A DNA stretch of 46,577 bases, taken from Methylophilaceae bacterium (GTDB lineage Bacteria > Pseudomonadota > Gammaproteobacteria > Burkholderiales > Methylophilaceae). The DNA lies in the NCBI GenBank assembly GCA_028351715.1, contig JAOMKM010000007.1, positions 1-46,577 of the forward strand, written 5' to 3'. Shown one piece after another: positions 25,113 through 33,637 of this stretch. The position numbers and the translations under genes are program-made. Numbering within the stretch: position 1 is the stretch's first letter; every line of letters begins with the position of its first letter. A model generated the notes under the pieces. The model was not told the DNA's origin. It saw only the letters and a program-made list of their open reading frames with translations, and did no database searches.

Positions 25113-25955
25113 TTGAAAGCAACCTTATATTTAATAGCAACACCTATTGGTAATTTGCAGGATATTTCTTTGCGAGCCATAGATACCTTAAAAAACGTCG
25201 ATTTAATTGCATGTGAGGACACAAGGCATACCGGTCAATTATTAGCGCATTTTTCGATCAAAAAAAAATTAACCTCCCTTCATCAGCATAATGAAAAAGA
25301 AAAGACTAAGTTTATATTGGAAACTATCAGGGGAGGAGGCTCGGTAGCTTATGTATCAGATGCCGGAACTCCTGCCATAAGTGATCCAGGTGCGTTTCTG
25401 GTTAATCAAGCCCATCTTGATAATTTACATATTGTGCCTATTCCAGGGCCTTCTGCATTAACAACTGCTTTCTCTGTGGCAGGAATTTCATCTAACCAAT
25501 TTCAATTTATTGGTTTTCTTCCAAGCTCACAAGGTAAATGTAAAAAGACCTTACAAGATATATTCAATATGAATATGACAACAATATTTTATGAGTCTCC
25601 GCGTAGAGTAGTTAAAACTTTAGCAGCCATTATTGATATATTTGGTTCTGAAAAAGAGGTAGTCATTGGCAGGGAGCTAACTAAACTGTTTGAAACTATC
25701 TATAAAGATAAGGCAATATCGTTATTTGATAAAATTTCTCAAAATCCAAATGATCAGAAGGGAGAGTTTGTAATTATTCTTAGTAGAACAGAAAAAAATT
25801 CTCTAGCTCATTCTGATATATCCGATGAACATGTGTTAAAAATTTTACTAAATGAACTACCATTAAATCAAGCAGTAAAATTAACAGCAACAATTTTAAA
25901 GAAAAAGAAAAAGGAAGTTTATAATCAAGCCTTGGAAATAAAAAATGAAAAATGA
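25113..25955 (+). CDS. rsmI: 16S rRNA (cytidine(1402)-2'-O)-methyltransferase RsmI
   Basis: A 280-residue tetrapyrrole-methylase-fold enzyme that methylates the 2'-O of C1402 in 16S rRNA. The start is TTG, giving M-K-A-T-L-Y-L-I-A-T-P-I-G-N-L, the exact N-terminal pattern of the family. A-C-E-D-T-R-H-T-G and S-D-A-G-T-P-A-I-S-D-P-G are further signatures. Its end overlaps pyrC by 11 bp. RsmH, which methylates N4 of the same nucleotide, is encoded 2 kb downstream. Confidence 0.96.
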   Translation: MKATLYLIATPIGNLQDISLRAIDTLKNVDLIACEDTRHTGQLLAHFSIKKKLTSLHQHNEKEKTKFILETIRGGGSVAYVSDAGTPAISDPGAFLVNQAHLDNLHIVPIPGPSALTTAFSVAGISSNQFQFIGFLPSSQGKCKKTLQDIFNMNMTTIFYESPRRVVKTLAAIIDIFGSEKEVVIGRELTKLFETIYKDKAISLFDKISQNPNDQKGEFVIILSRTEKNSLAHSDISDEHVLKILLNELPLNQAVKLTATILKKKKKEVYNQALEIKNEK

Positions 25956-26970
25956 ATTAATACTCAATAAGCCAGATGATATGCATCTCCATTTAAGAGA
26001 GGGAGAGATATTAGGATTTGTTTTGAAGGATACGGCTAGTCAATTTGCTAGAGCAATTGTAATGCCGAATCTAAATACACCTGTAACAACTGTAGCATTA
26101 GCCAAAAGTTATTATCATGTAATTAAGGGCTATGGCTATAATTTTGAGCCGTTAATGACATTATATTTAACAAATTCATTATCAAAAGAAGAAATTAAAA
26201 AAGCTAAAGAGTCTGAAATTATTCATGGTATTAAGCTGTATCCATCAGGTGTCACAACGAATTCAAAAAGTGGAATCAGTTCTATAGATTCTTGTTTTAA
26301 CCTTTTTGAGGAGATGGAGAAAAATGACTTACCATTATTAGTTCATGGCGAAGTAAGTGATCCAAAGGTTGATATTTTTGATAGGGAAAAAATGTTTATA
26401 GATAAATACCTGACTAGGATATGTAAAAATTTTCCATCACTTAGAATAGTTTTTGAACATATTTCAACTAAAGATAGTGTGGAATTTGTTATGAATGCTT
26501 CTTCTATGGTTGCGGCAACAATTACTCCGCAACATGCAATGTTAAGCCGGAATGATCTACTATCAGGAGGAATTAAACCTCATAATTATTGTTTACCTAT
26601 TCTAAAAAGGGAAATTCATCAAAAAGCAATTCTTGAGGCAGCAATTTCAGGCAATTCAAAATTTTTCCTTGGAACAGACAGCGCACCTCATCTAAAATCT
26701 GAAAAAGAGAGTTCGTGCGGATGTGCTGGTGTTTATTCGGCAAGAACAGCAATTGAGCTTTATGCTGAAATTTTTGATAAGAATGATTCTTTAGGTAAAC
26801 TTTCAGATTTCAGTAGCAAGTTTGGAGCTGACTTCTATGGTCTTCCACGTAATCAGGACAAGATTAGACTTATAAGAAAAGATCATGAAATACCCCATCA
26901 ATTAGAATTTAAAAATAATCACATTACTCCGTTCTTAGCTGGCCAAACCATTCATTGGCAAATTTCATAA
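25945..26970 (+). CDS. pyrC: Dihydroorotase PyrC (class II)
   Basis: The 341-residue zinc enzyme closes carbamoyl-aspartate to dihydroorotate in pyrimidine synthesis. Metal ligands match the family: His14 and His16 (D-M-H-L-H-L-R-E), the carboxylated Lys97 (I-K-L-Y-P-S-G), His134 (V-H-G-E), His172 (F-E-H-I-S-T), and the catalytic Asp245 (L-G-T-D-S-A-P-H). The start ATG is inside the end of rsmI. Confidence 0.96.
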   Translation: MKNELILNKPDDMHLHLREGEILGFVLKDTASQFARAIVMPNLNTPVTTVALAKSYYHVIKGYGYNFEPLMTLYLTNSLSKEEIKKAKESEIIHGIKLYPSGVTTNSKSGISSIDSCFNLFEEMEKNDLPLLVHGEVSDPKVDIFDREKMFIDKYLTRICKNFPSLRIVFEHISTKDSVEFVMNASSMVAATITPQHAMLSRNDLLSGGIKPHNYCLPILKREIHQKAILEAAISGNSKFFLGTDSAPHLKSEKESSCGCAGVYSARTAIELYAEIFDKNDSLGKLSDFSSKFGADFYGLPRNQDKIRLIRKDHEIPHQLEFKNNHITPFLAGQTIHWQIS

Positions 26971-26997
26971 ATATACTTATTAAGTGATAAAATAAGT

Positions 26998-27280
26998 TAA
27001 GTTGACTAGACAGTCGCTATATTTATTTATAGAGGAAAGTCCGGGCTCCAAAGAGCAGAGTGATGGCTAACAGCCATACGTCGCGAGACGAGGAATAGGG
27101 CCACAGAGACGAGCGTATTCAGTTACGGTGAAACGCGGTAACCTCCACTCGGAGCAAAGCCAAATAGGGTAGCATTGACACTGCTCGTGTTGCTACCGGG
27201 TAGGCTGCTTGAGCGATCAAGTAATTGGTCGCCTAGAGGAATGACTGTCCACGACAGAACCCGGCTTATCGGTCAACTTA
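26998..27280 (+). ncRNA. rnpB: RNase P RNA (type A, compact)
   Basis: Universally conserved blocks are present: GAGGAAAGTCCGGGCTCC (about 27032-27049), CCACAGAGAC, GGAGCAAAGCCAAATAGGG, GGGTAGGCTGCTTGAGC, and GACTGTCCACGACAGAACCC with CGGCTTA. The ends are set by the P1 helix, TAAGTTGAC (26998-27006) with GTCAACTTA (27272-27280). P8 (ATGGCT/AGCCAT) and P9 (CGTC-GCGA-GACG) are intact. At about 283 nt it is far shorter than the 377 nt of E. coli: P3 is cut to a few pairs and the P12-P14 part is compressed. It is the catalytic RNA that trims tRNA 5' ends. Confidence 0.96.
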
Positions 27281-27320
27281 CCTTAATCTAACTCACTGAA
27301 GAATAAAGAAAAAGTAAAAA

Positions 27321-27344
27321 AAAGTGCTTGCAAAGCACTTTTTT
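27321..27344 (+). terminator. Rho-independent terminator of rnpB
   Basis: AAAGTGCTT (27321-27329) and AAGCACTTT (27333-27341) form a perfect 9-bp stem with a GCA loop, followed by T residues to 27344. It ends rnpB transcription about 40 bp after the mature 3' end and isolates the dcw operon. Confidence 0.92.
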
Positions 27345-27365
27345 ATTGCCTATAGTGTTCGTGTA

Positions 27366-27390
27366 GGGGAAAAAGTGGTAATTTGTGGGA
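27366..27390 (+). promoter_or_regulatory. MraZ-box-like triple repeat upstream of mraZ
   Basis: Three G-rich pentamers lie exactly 10 bp apart: GGGGA at 27366, TGGTA at 27376 and TGGGA at 27386. MraZ proteins are known to bind TGGGN repeats separated by 5 bp in the dcw promoter and repress it. Only the third unit is a perfect match. A TATAGT (27351-27356) just upstream could be the -10 box, placing the start site at the repeats. The function is inferred from the match and position. Confidence 0.6.
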
Positions 27391-27447
27391 AATTATTTAA
27401 CGAAACTAAGGGCGTTCAGTAATTTCCCACCTTTTTAGGTGGACACT

Positions 27448-27894
27448 ATGTATAGAGGTGCAACAATTTTGAGTTTAGATGGCAAAAGCAGGTTCGCTGT
27501 GCCAACTAAATATCGAGAGCATTTACTAATAGAGTCAAATGGTGCGATGATTTTAACAGCACATCCTCATGGTTGCCTTCTTCTGTATCCCAAGGACGCC
27601 TGGACACCAATTCAATCAAAAATAATGCAACTCTCTAGTTTCGATAAAAAATCTAGTGGTCTTCAGCGATTACTTGTCGGTTATGCCGAAGATAGCATAG
27701 TAGATGGAGCCGGACGACTTCTAATTTCTCAGGCATTGCGAGACTTTGCAGACATTCAAAAAACAATCATGTTTGTTGGTCAAGGTACACATTTTGAAAT
27801 ATGGAATCAGGAAATATGGAACCAAGAAATAAATAAAATTAGTACAAATAAAGATGATGACTTGCCAGATGAGCTTGGAGGTTTTTCATTATGA
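27448..27894 (+). CDS. mraZ: Division/cell wall cluster transcriptional repressor MraZ
   Basis: The ATG at 27448 gives 148 residues beginning M-Y-R-G-A-T-I-L-S-L-D, the family N-terminus, with AGGTGG (27437-27442) as Shine-Dalgarno at 5-nt spacing. A GTG at 27439 in the same frame would add only three residues and lies in that Shine-Dalgarno. It has two AbrB-like swapped-hairpin DNA-binding domains: the K-S-R-F-A-V-P-x-K-Y-R loop in the first half and G-A-G-R-L-L-I in the second. It represses its own operon through repeats like those at 27366-27390. Its end overlaps rsmH by 4 bp. Confidence 0.95.
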   Translation: MYRGATILSLDGKSRFAVPTKYREHLLIESNGAMILTAHPHGCLLLYPKDAWTPIQSKIMQLSSFDKKSSGLQRLLVGYAEDSIVDGAGRLLISQALRDFADIQKTIMFVGQGTHFEIWNQEIWNQEINKISTNKDDDLPDELGGFSL

Positions 27895-28828
27895 CAAATA
27901 ATCCAAAAAAACATATTCCAGTTTTATTGAAAGAAGCCATTATTGGCCTTTCAATCAAGAAAAGCGGTATCTATCTTGATTGTACTTTTGGTAGAGGTGG
28001 TCACTCGAGAGAAATTTTGAAAAATCTTGGCCCTAATGGCCGATTACTTTCTATGGACAAAGACCAGGCTGCAATCGAGTCAGCAAACAAGATTAATGAT
28101 AAAAGATTCGAAATTATAAATTCAAGCTTCTCCCAAATGGGAGAATTTCTAAAAAAAAAAATATTAAAAAACTTGATGGGATATTAATGGATCTGGGCGT
28201 ATCTTCACCACAACTTGATGAGCCAAGCAGGGGCTTTAGCTTTCAGTCTGATGCTGCACTGGATATGAGAATGGATCAATCTCAATCATTAACTGCAGCA
28301 GATATAGTTAATTCTTATGAAGAGAAAGCATTAATTGAACTACTTTTTTTATATGGAGAGGAGAAGTTTTCAAAAAGAATAGTGCGTTCTATTTTAATTC
28401 ATAGAGATACTATTGGCTCAATAACAAGGACGCATGAGCTTGCGAAAATTATTAACCAAGCGGTTCCCAAAAAAGAACCAGGAAAAAATCCTGCAACGAG
28501 AACCTTTCAAGCGTTAAGAATAAAAGTAAATGAAGAAATCGAAGAGGTTGAAAGATCATTACCTATTGCATTTGACTATCTAAATCCTAAAGGCAGATTA
28601 GTCGTTATTAGCTTCCATTCTCTAGAAGATAGGATAGTGAAAAATTTTATAAAATTTAAAATGGAAACAGATTTAATCCCAAAATATATTCCAATTAAAG
28701 CAAGTGATATCAAATTATCTTCAGCTAAGAAGATTGGAAAGTTAATTACACCATCAACAGAGGAAACAAAACTAAACCCAAGATCAAGAAGCGCTAAATT
28801 AAGAGTTATTGAAAAGGTAACTGACTAG
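27891..28828 (+). CDS. rsmH: 16S rRNA (cytosine(1402)-N4)-methyltransferase RsmH, interrupted by a one-base frameshift
   Basis: Two adjoining frames together make a normal RsmH of about 311 residues. The first (27891-28187) has the start H-I-P-V-L-L-K-E-A and SAM loop D-C-T-F-G-R-G-G-H-S. The second (28187-28828) continues with L-G-V-S-S-P-Q-L-D, the F-Q-A-L-R-I family motif and V-I-S-F-H-S-L-E-D-R. The break falls in a run of 11 A (28151-28161). Twelve A would restore ...K-K-K-N-I-K-K-L-D-G-I-L-M-D-L-G, the expected join. In the sequence as given, frame 1 ends at TAA overlapping the ATG of frame 2 (TAATG). It is either a true mutation, a sequencing error in the homopolymer, or rescue by slippage on the A run. 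It methylates N4 of C1402. Confidence 0.9.
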
Positions 28829-28830
28829 TT

Positions 28831-29085
28831 ATGAGATTAAATTTAATTCTTTATATCCTTTTAATTTTTTTTGCGATGGCAACAGTTAGCTCTTACCATC
28901 AATATAGAAATAATTTTTCGCGATTAGATATTGAGAAAAAAACCACATCAGAACTTCGTGATGAAAAAACAAAACTCGAAGTAGAAGAGTCGGATAAGTC
29001 AGGTAATCAAAGAATACAAACAATAGCCTCAGAAAAGTTAAGAATGTATACCCCTAATAAAAAAGAAATCAAAGTTATTAGATGA
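28831..29085 (+). CDS. ftsL: Cell division protein FtsL
   Basis: An 84-residue bitopic membrane protein: one N-terminal hydrophobic helix (about 3-20), then a periplasmic coiled-coil-like stretch rich in K and E. It ends with a family-like I-A-S-E-K-L-R-M-Y-T-P segment. It forms the FtsQLB bridge that activates FtsWI in the divisome. Sequence conservation is low in this family, so the call leans on its place between rsmH and ftsI and its layout. Confidence 0.92.
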   Translation: MRLNLILYILLIFFAMATVSSYHQYRNNFSRLDIEKKTTSELRDEKTKLEVEESDKSGNQRIQTIASEKLRMYTPNKKEIKVIR

Positions 29086-29097
29086 AAAAAATAAGAA

Positions 29098-30825
29098 ATG
29101 ATTAATACCAGAAAAAAACAGACAGAATTTTTTGAACTTTCAAAGATAAGACGCCGCTTTGTTTTATTAATACTTCTATCCATGTTTCTTGCATTATTTT
29201 CAAGGGCGATTTATGTACAAGGAATACAAAAAGACTTTTATCAGAAAGAAGCTAGAGATAGAAGTGACCGTACGGTTAAATTGCATGCTTATCGAGGAAA
29301 AATAATTGATAGGAATAATAATGTATTTGCAGTAAGCACTCCTATTGAAGAGATAATCGTAAATCCATCTGTTTTAGTAATAACAGTTAAGCAAAAGAAT
29401 AAACTTGCAAGATTATTATCATTAAGTCGTAGAGACCTAGAAAAAAGATTACAAAAGAAAAAAGAGTTCGTATATTTAAATAGGCAATTATCCCCAAAAA
29501 AAGCGGCCCAAGTGATGGCACTTAAGATTCCTGGTATTTCTTCCAAAAAAAAATATAAAAGATTTTATCCTGCTAAAGAAATAGCAGCGCATTTGGTTGG
29601 CTTTACTGGTATTGATGGAGAAGGTTTAGAGGGTATTGAATACTTTTCAAATAAATTATTAGCAGGAGAACCTGGCAAAAAAAGAATACTAAAAGATATT
29701 TCTGGAAGAATTGTTGATAAGATTCAAGATGTAAAAATACCACGAGACGGGCAAGACATTCAATTGTCGATTGATAAAAGACTTCAATATACTGCTTATA
29801 GGGCTCTAGAAAAGGCTGTTGAAAAACATGCAGCAATATCTGGATCAGCGATATTATTAGATGCAAAAACGGGGGAAATATTAGCTATGACAAATTACCC
29901 TTCCTACAACCCAAATACAAAAGAAAAATCAAAATCAAATAATTTTATAAGAAATAGAGTGGTTACAGATAGCTTTGAACCAGGATCGACGATAAAACCA
30001 ATTTCAGTTAGTGCCGCACTAGAAAGTAAGTCAATAAAGCCCAATAGTATTATTGATACATCCGCGAATTATTATAAAGTAGGAAAAAGTCGTATAACAG
30101 ATACTCATAAATATGGAAAAATATCAGTCACAGAGGTTATTCAAAAATCCTCTAATATTGGAGCTATTCTTATTGGAGAAAAAGTATCACATAAATATTT
30201 ATGGAATACATTGAATAACTTTGGTATTGGAAAAAAAACAGGGGTTAGTTTTCCTGGTGAGGTAGGAGGAAAATTAAAGCATTATAAGAATTGGAGGAGA
30301 ACAGACCATGAAAGTGCAACATTTGGCTATGGTATTAGTACAAGCCTTATTCAACTGGCACATTCATATACTGTCTTTGCTAACGAAGGTAAAATTAAAC
30401 AAATCTCCCTTTTAAAAAAAGAAGATCCGTCGATAGGACAAAGGGTAATTTCTATAAAAACTAGCAATCAAATGTTAAACATGCTTGAATCTGTCGTTAA
30501 AGATGGAACTGCCGAATATGCTGAGGTGAATGGATATAGAGTTGCTGGAAAAACTGGAACATCGAGGAAATTAGGCCCAGATGGAAAATATGGGCAAAAG
30601 CATATTGGGTCATTTGTGGGTATTGCCCCTGTGTCAAATCCAAAATTTGTTATAGCGGTAATGATTGATGAACCTTCAATAGGTGGTTATTATGGAGGCA
30701 CTGTTGCAGGCCCAGTATTCAGCACATTAATGACAGAAGCACTTAAAATATACTCAATACCACAAGACGGTTTTGTAGAAGCTGATGAACAAAAAAGAGA
30801 AACTAAGCCTGATAGCATAATATGA
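29098..30825 (+). CDS. ftsI: Septal peptidoglycan transpeptidase FtsI (PBP3)
   Basis: This 575-residue class B penicillin-binding protein has an N-terminal membrane anchor (about 21-41), a non-catalytic dimerisation domain, and a transpeptidase domain. Active-site motifs are S297-T-I-K (in E-P-G-S-T-I-K-P), S351-S-N353, and K485-T-G487. It crosslinks septal peptidoglycan with FtsW. Its end overlaps murE by 4 bp (ATGA). Confidence 0.97.
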   Translation: MINTRKKQTEFFELSKIRRRFVLLILLSMFLALFSRAIYVQGIQKDFYQKEARDRSDRTVKLHAYRGKIIDRNNNVFAVSTPIEEIIVNPSVLVITVKQKNKLARLLSLSRRDLEKRLQKKKEFVYLNRQLSPKKAAQVMALKIPGISSKKKYKRFYPAKEIAAHLVGFTGIDGEGLEGIEYFSNKLLAGEPGKKRILKDISGRIVDKIQDVKIPRDGQDIQLSIDKRLQYTAYRALEKAVEKHAAISGSAILLDAKTGEILAMTNYPSYNPNTKEKSKSNNFIRNRVVTDSFEPGSTIKPISVSAALESKSIKPNSIIDTSANYYKVGKSRITDTHKYGKISVTEVIQKSSNIGAILIGEKVSHKYLWNTLNNFGIGKKTGVSFPGEVGGKLKHYKNWRRTDHESATFGYGISTSLIQLAHSYTVFANEGKIKQISLLKKEDPSIGQRVISIKTSNQMLNMLESVVKDGTAEYAEVNGYRVAGKTGTSRKLGPDGKYGQKHIGSFVGIAPVSNPKFVIAVMIDEPSIGGYYGGTVAGPVFSTLMTEALKIYSIPQDGFVEADEQKRETKPDSII

Positions 30826-32264
30826 TTGAATCATTACAACAGTTATTAAATATTTGTGATGACATTAGTTTGGATAGTAATCAGGTAAAAAATAGAACAT
30901 TATTTGTCGCTTACCCAGGTAATAATTTTGATGGAAGAGATTTTATAGGCCAAGCTATTAAAGCAGGGGCAGCAGGTGTTCTTTATGATAAAAATAATTT
31001 TGATTGGAGAAAAGAATGGGAAATACCGCATTTAGGTATAGATAAATTAAAAAAAATACTTCCAGAAATTGCAGGTAGCTTTTATGGTAACCCTTCTAGT
31101 AATTTAAAGTTAGTTGGTGTAACTGGAACAAACGGAAAAACAACAAGCGTTCAATGGTTATCTTCATGTTTAAACAGACTTGGTAAAAAAACAGGATTTA
31201 TTGGTACAACAGGTTATGGCGATGGAATCAATATCAATCCTACAAAAAATACTACTCCGGATATCGTTACAACCCAAAAAATTCTACGAGATTTCAAAGA
31301 ACAGAATAAAAGTCATATAGCAATGGAAGTATCATCTCATGCTATAGACCAGGGTAGAATTGATAATCTTAAATTTGATATTAAGTTGCTAACAAATATT
31401 ACGAGAGACCATTTGGATTACCATGAAAATATTGAAAATTATATTAAATGTAAGTCTAAATTTCTCTTAAATGCTAAATCAGGTGGGTGCATTGTTATTA
31501 ATAACGATGATCCAGTAGGGCATCAGATAATAGAAAAAATAAATAAGAAAAAAGCTAACTTAAAAGTATTATCATTTGGAATTAAAAACTCCTCTAATTT
31601 AATGGCGAAAAATATTTCTGTCTCAAATGATAGAACAATATTCTATATAGATCATAATGAAGAGAGTTATAAATTTGATGTCCCAATTTTTAGTAGATAC
31701 AATTTATATAATCTTCTTGGTGTTATTGGGTGTCTTCTAGAATTTAAGATTAGCATAAAAGATATACAAACTGTTGCTAGTAATATTATTGGTGTAGAGG
31801 GTCGGGCTGAAGTAATTAATCTAAATTCTAGTCATCGACCAAACATATTTATTGATTATGCACACACACCCGACGCATTAAAAAATATCTTAGAATCACT
31901 GCGGCAACGTAACCCTAAAAACCTCACTTTATTATTTGGTTGTGGTGGAAATAGAGATAAAGGAAAAAGACAAGAAATGGCGAAAGTTGCAAATCAACTA
32001 GCTGATAATGTAATCATTACCTCAGATAACCCAAGAGATGAGAGTCCAATTAGTATTATTAATGAAATTAGTAAAAATATTAATATCCCATTTAAAAAAT
32101 TTGAGAAAAGAGAGCCTGCAATTATATATGCAATAAATAATATGAATGATGATGATATTTTATTGATTGCTGGAAAAGGACACGAATGCTACCAGGAAAT
32201 AAAAGGAAAAAAATATCCATTTTCTGATAAAAAAATTGCACTAGCTAATATTAGGAAAGCATAA
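30822..32264 (+). CDS. murE: UDP-MurNAc-L-Ala-D-Glu:meso-DAP ligase MurE
   Basis: A 480-residue Mur ligase. The P-loop G-T-N-G-K-T-T lies near residue 100. The D-N-P-R motif (in T-S-D-N-P-R-D-E, near residue 405) specifies meso-diaminopimelate rather than lysine, which fits a Gram-negative wall. It is cytoplasmic and ATP-dependent. Four bases separate it from murF. Confidence 0.97.
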   Translation: MIESLQQLLNICDDISLDSNQVKNRTLFVAYPGNNFDGRDFIGQAIKAGAAGVLYDKNNFDWRKEWEIPHLGIDKLKKILPEIAGSFYGNPSSNLKLVGVTGTNGKTTSVQWLSSCLNRLGKKTGFIGTTGYGDGININPTKNTTPDIVTTQKILRDFKEQNKSHIAMEVSSHAIDQGRIDNLKFDIKLLTNITRDHLDYHENIENYIKCKSKFLLNAKSGGCIVINNDDPVGHQIIEKINKKKANLKVLSFGIKNSSNLMAKNISVSNDRTIFYIDHNEESYKFDVPIFSRYNLYNLLGVIGCLLEFKISIKDIQTVASNIIGVEGRAEVINLNSSHRPNIFIDYAHTPDALKNILESLRQRNPKNLTLLFGCGGNRDKGKRQEMAKVANQLADNVIITSDNPRDESPISIINEISKNINIPFKKFEKREPAIIYAINNMNDDDILLIAGKGHECYQEIKGKKYPFSDKKIALANIRKA

Positions 32265-32268
32265 TTAG

Positions 32269-33612
32269 ATGATAAAAATAACATTAAATGATTTATCTTC
32301 TTTTTTAGAGATCCCAGTAAGAGATATAAATTATGACCAACCAATATCAGATTTTTCAATTGATTCTCGAACAGTAAAAAAAGGTGATGCTTATATTGCT
32401 ATTGAAGGTGAAAAATATAATGGAAATGATTTTGTTCTTGATGCAATAAAAAATGGCGCAACCATCGCATTTACTTCAAATAAGGAATATCTTGCACCAA
32501 ATATATTTTATGTAAAAGATGGCAAAGAGTTTCTAAAAAAAATAGCAGGATTTATTATGAAGATAATAAATCCAAAAGTAATTGCAGTAACTGGTAGTAA
32601 TGGTAAAACTACAACAAAAGAAATTACTGCATCTATTCTTCAGCAAGAATACTCACAAAAAGAATTATTAATTGCACAAGGAAATTTTAATAATGATATT
32701 GGCTTGCCATTAACAATTTTAAGGCTCAATGAAGTTCATAAAATAGCTATCCTTGAGATGGGAATGAATCATAAGGGTGAGATTGAGGATTTAACAAGAA
32801 TTACCCCTCCTGACATAGCAGTAATTACAAATATTGGAGAGGCGCATATAGAAAATTTTGAATCAAGAGATGGTATTGCTGCAGCAAAAAAAGAAATTCT
32901 AGCTAATATCTCAAAGAATAGTTTTGTAATTTTACCAAGGGACGATACGTATTTTGAGTTTCTGGCTACAGATTTAGTGACCAAAAATATTATTACATTC
33001 GGGAAAAGTAATGAAGCTGATATAAGTTGCGCATCTCAAGATAATTTAATTACCCGATATTTTTTGTTAGATAAATTCATGGATGCTAAATCCAGTATTA
33101 TAGGAGATCATAATATAATGAATATTATGGCGGCTATTGGTGTGGCTCAGGCTCTAAAAATCTCAATTAATTCAATCAAGAAAGGAATAGAATCATTTAA
33201 GGGGGTAGCTGGAAGGCTAGAAGTTAAGCATGCAAAGAATGGCGCAATAATTATTGATGATAGTTATAATTCTAACCCTTCATCGATGATTGCTGCTATT
33301 GATGTTCTTGCTTCACACACTAGTTCGCATAAACTATTAGTAATTGGTGATATGGCAGAACTTGGAGAGCAAAGCCAAAGATTACATAGCGATATAATTA
33401 AATATATCAATGATTCGGGTATTAGTCATACTCTTGCAATTGGAGATTGTATGAAGCAGCCAATAACAAATAACATTAAGTATGGCAGTTGGTATAACTC
33501 AAAAAATGATTTAATTAAGGAATTGAGAGCTTTAATGAAAGAGGATAGTGTTGTACTTTTCAAAGGTTCTCGATTAATGAAAATGGAAGAAATTATTCAT
33601 ATAATCATATAG
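32269..33612 (+). CDS. murF: UDP-MurNAc-tripeptide D-Ala-D-Ala ligase MurF
   Basis: A 447-residue Mur ligase that adds D-Ala-D-Ala, made by Ddl from the same cluster. The P-loop G-S-N-G-K-T-T-T-K-E is near residue 109 and G-N-F-N-N-D-I-G-L-P is a strong MurF signature. The C-terminal domain has the D-S-Y-N-S-N-P motif. It has the usual three-domain length. Confidence 0.97.
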   Translation: MIKITLNDLSSFLEIPVRDINYDQPISDFSIDSRTVKKGDAYIAIEGEKYNGNDFVLDAIKNGATIAFTSNKEYLAPNIFYVKDGKEFLKKIAGFIMKIINPKVIAVTGSNGKTTTKEITASILQQEYSQKELLIAQGNFNNDIGLPLTILRLNEVHKIAILEMGMNHKGEIEDLTRITPPDIAVITNIGEAHIENFESRDGIAAAKKEILANISKNSFVILPRDDTYFEFLATDLVTKNIITFGKSNEADISCASQDNLITRYFLLDKFMDAKSSIIGDHNIMNIMAAIGVAQALKISINSIKKGIESFKGVAGRLEVKHAKNGAIIIDDSYNSNPSSMIAAIDVLASHTSSHKLLVIGDMAELGEQSQRLHSDIIKYINDSGISHTLAIGDCMKQPITNNIKYGSWYNSKNDLIKELRALMKEDSVVLFKGSRLMKMEEIIHIII

Positions 33613-33637
33613 CTAGAATAAAAACAGGGACCATAAT

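Noticed and set aside
25049-25222. An N-terminal extension of the dolP-like lipoprotein up to 25222.
   Set aside because: It would overlap rsmI on the other strand and bury a perfect lipoprotein signal peptide inside the protein.
27439-27447. GTG start for mraZ three codons upstream.
   Set aside because: It lies within the AGGTGG ribosome-binding site of the ATG at 27448.
28187-28828. Treating the second rsmH frame as an independent gene beginning at ATG 28187.
   Set aside because: It lacks the SAM-binding N-terminal half, and its ATG is the normal internal Met of the I-L-M-D-L-G segment.
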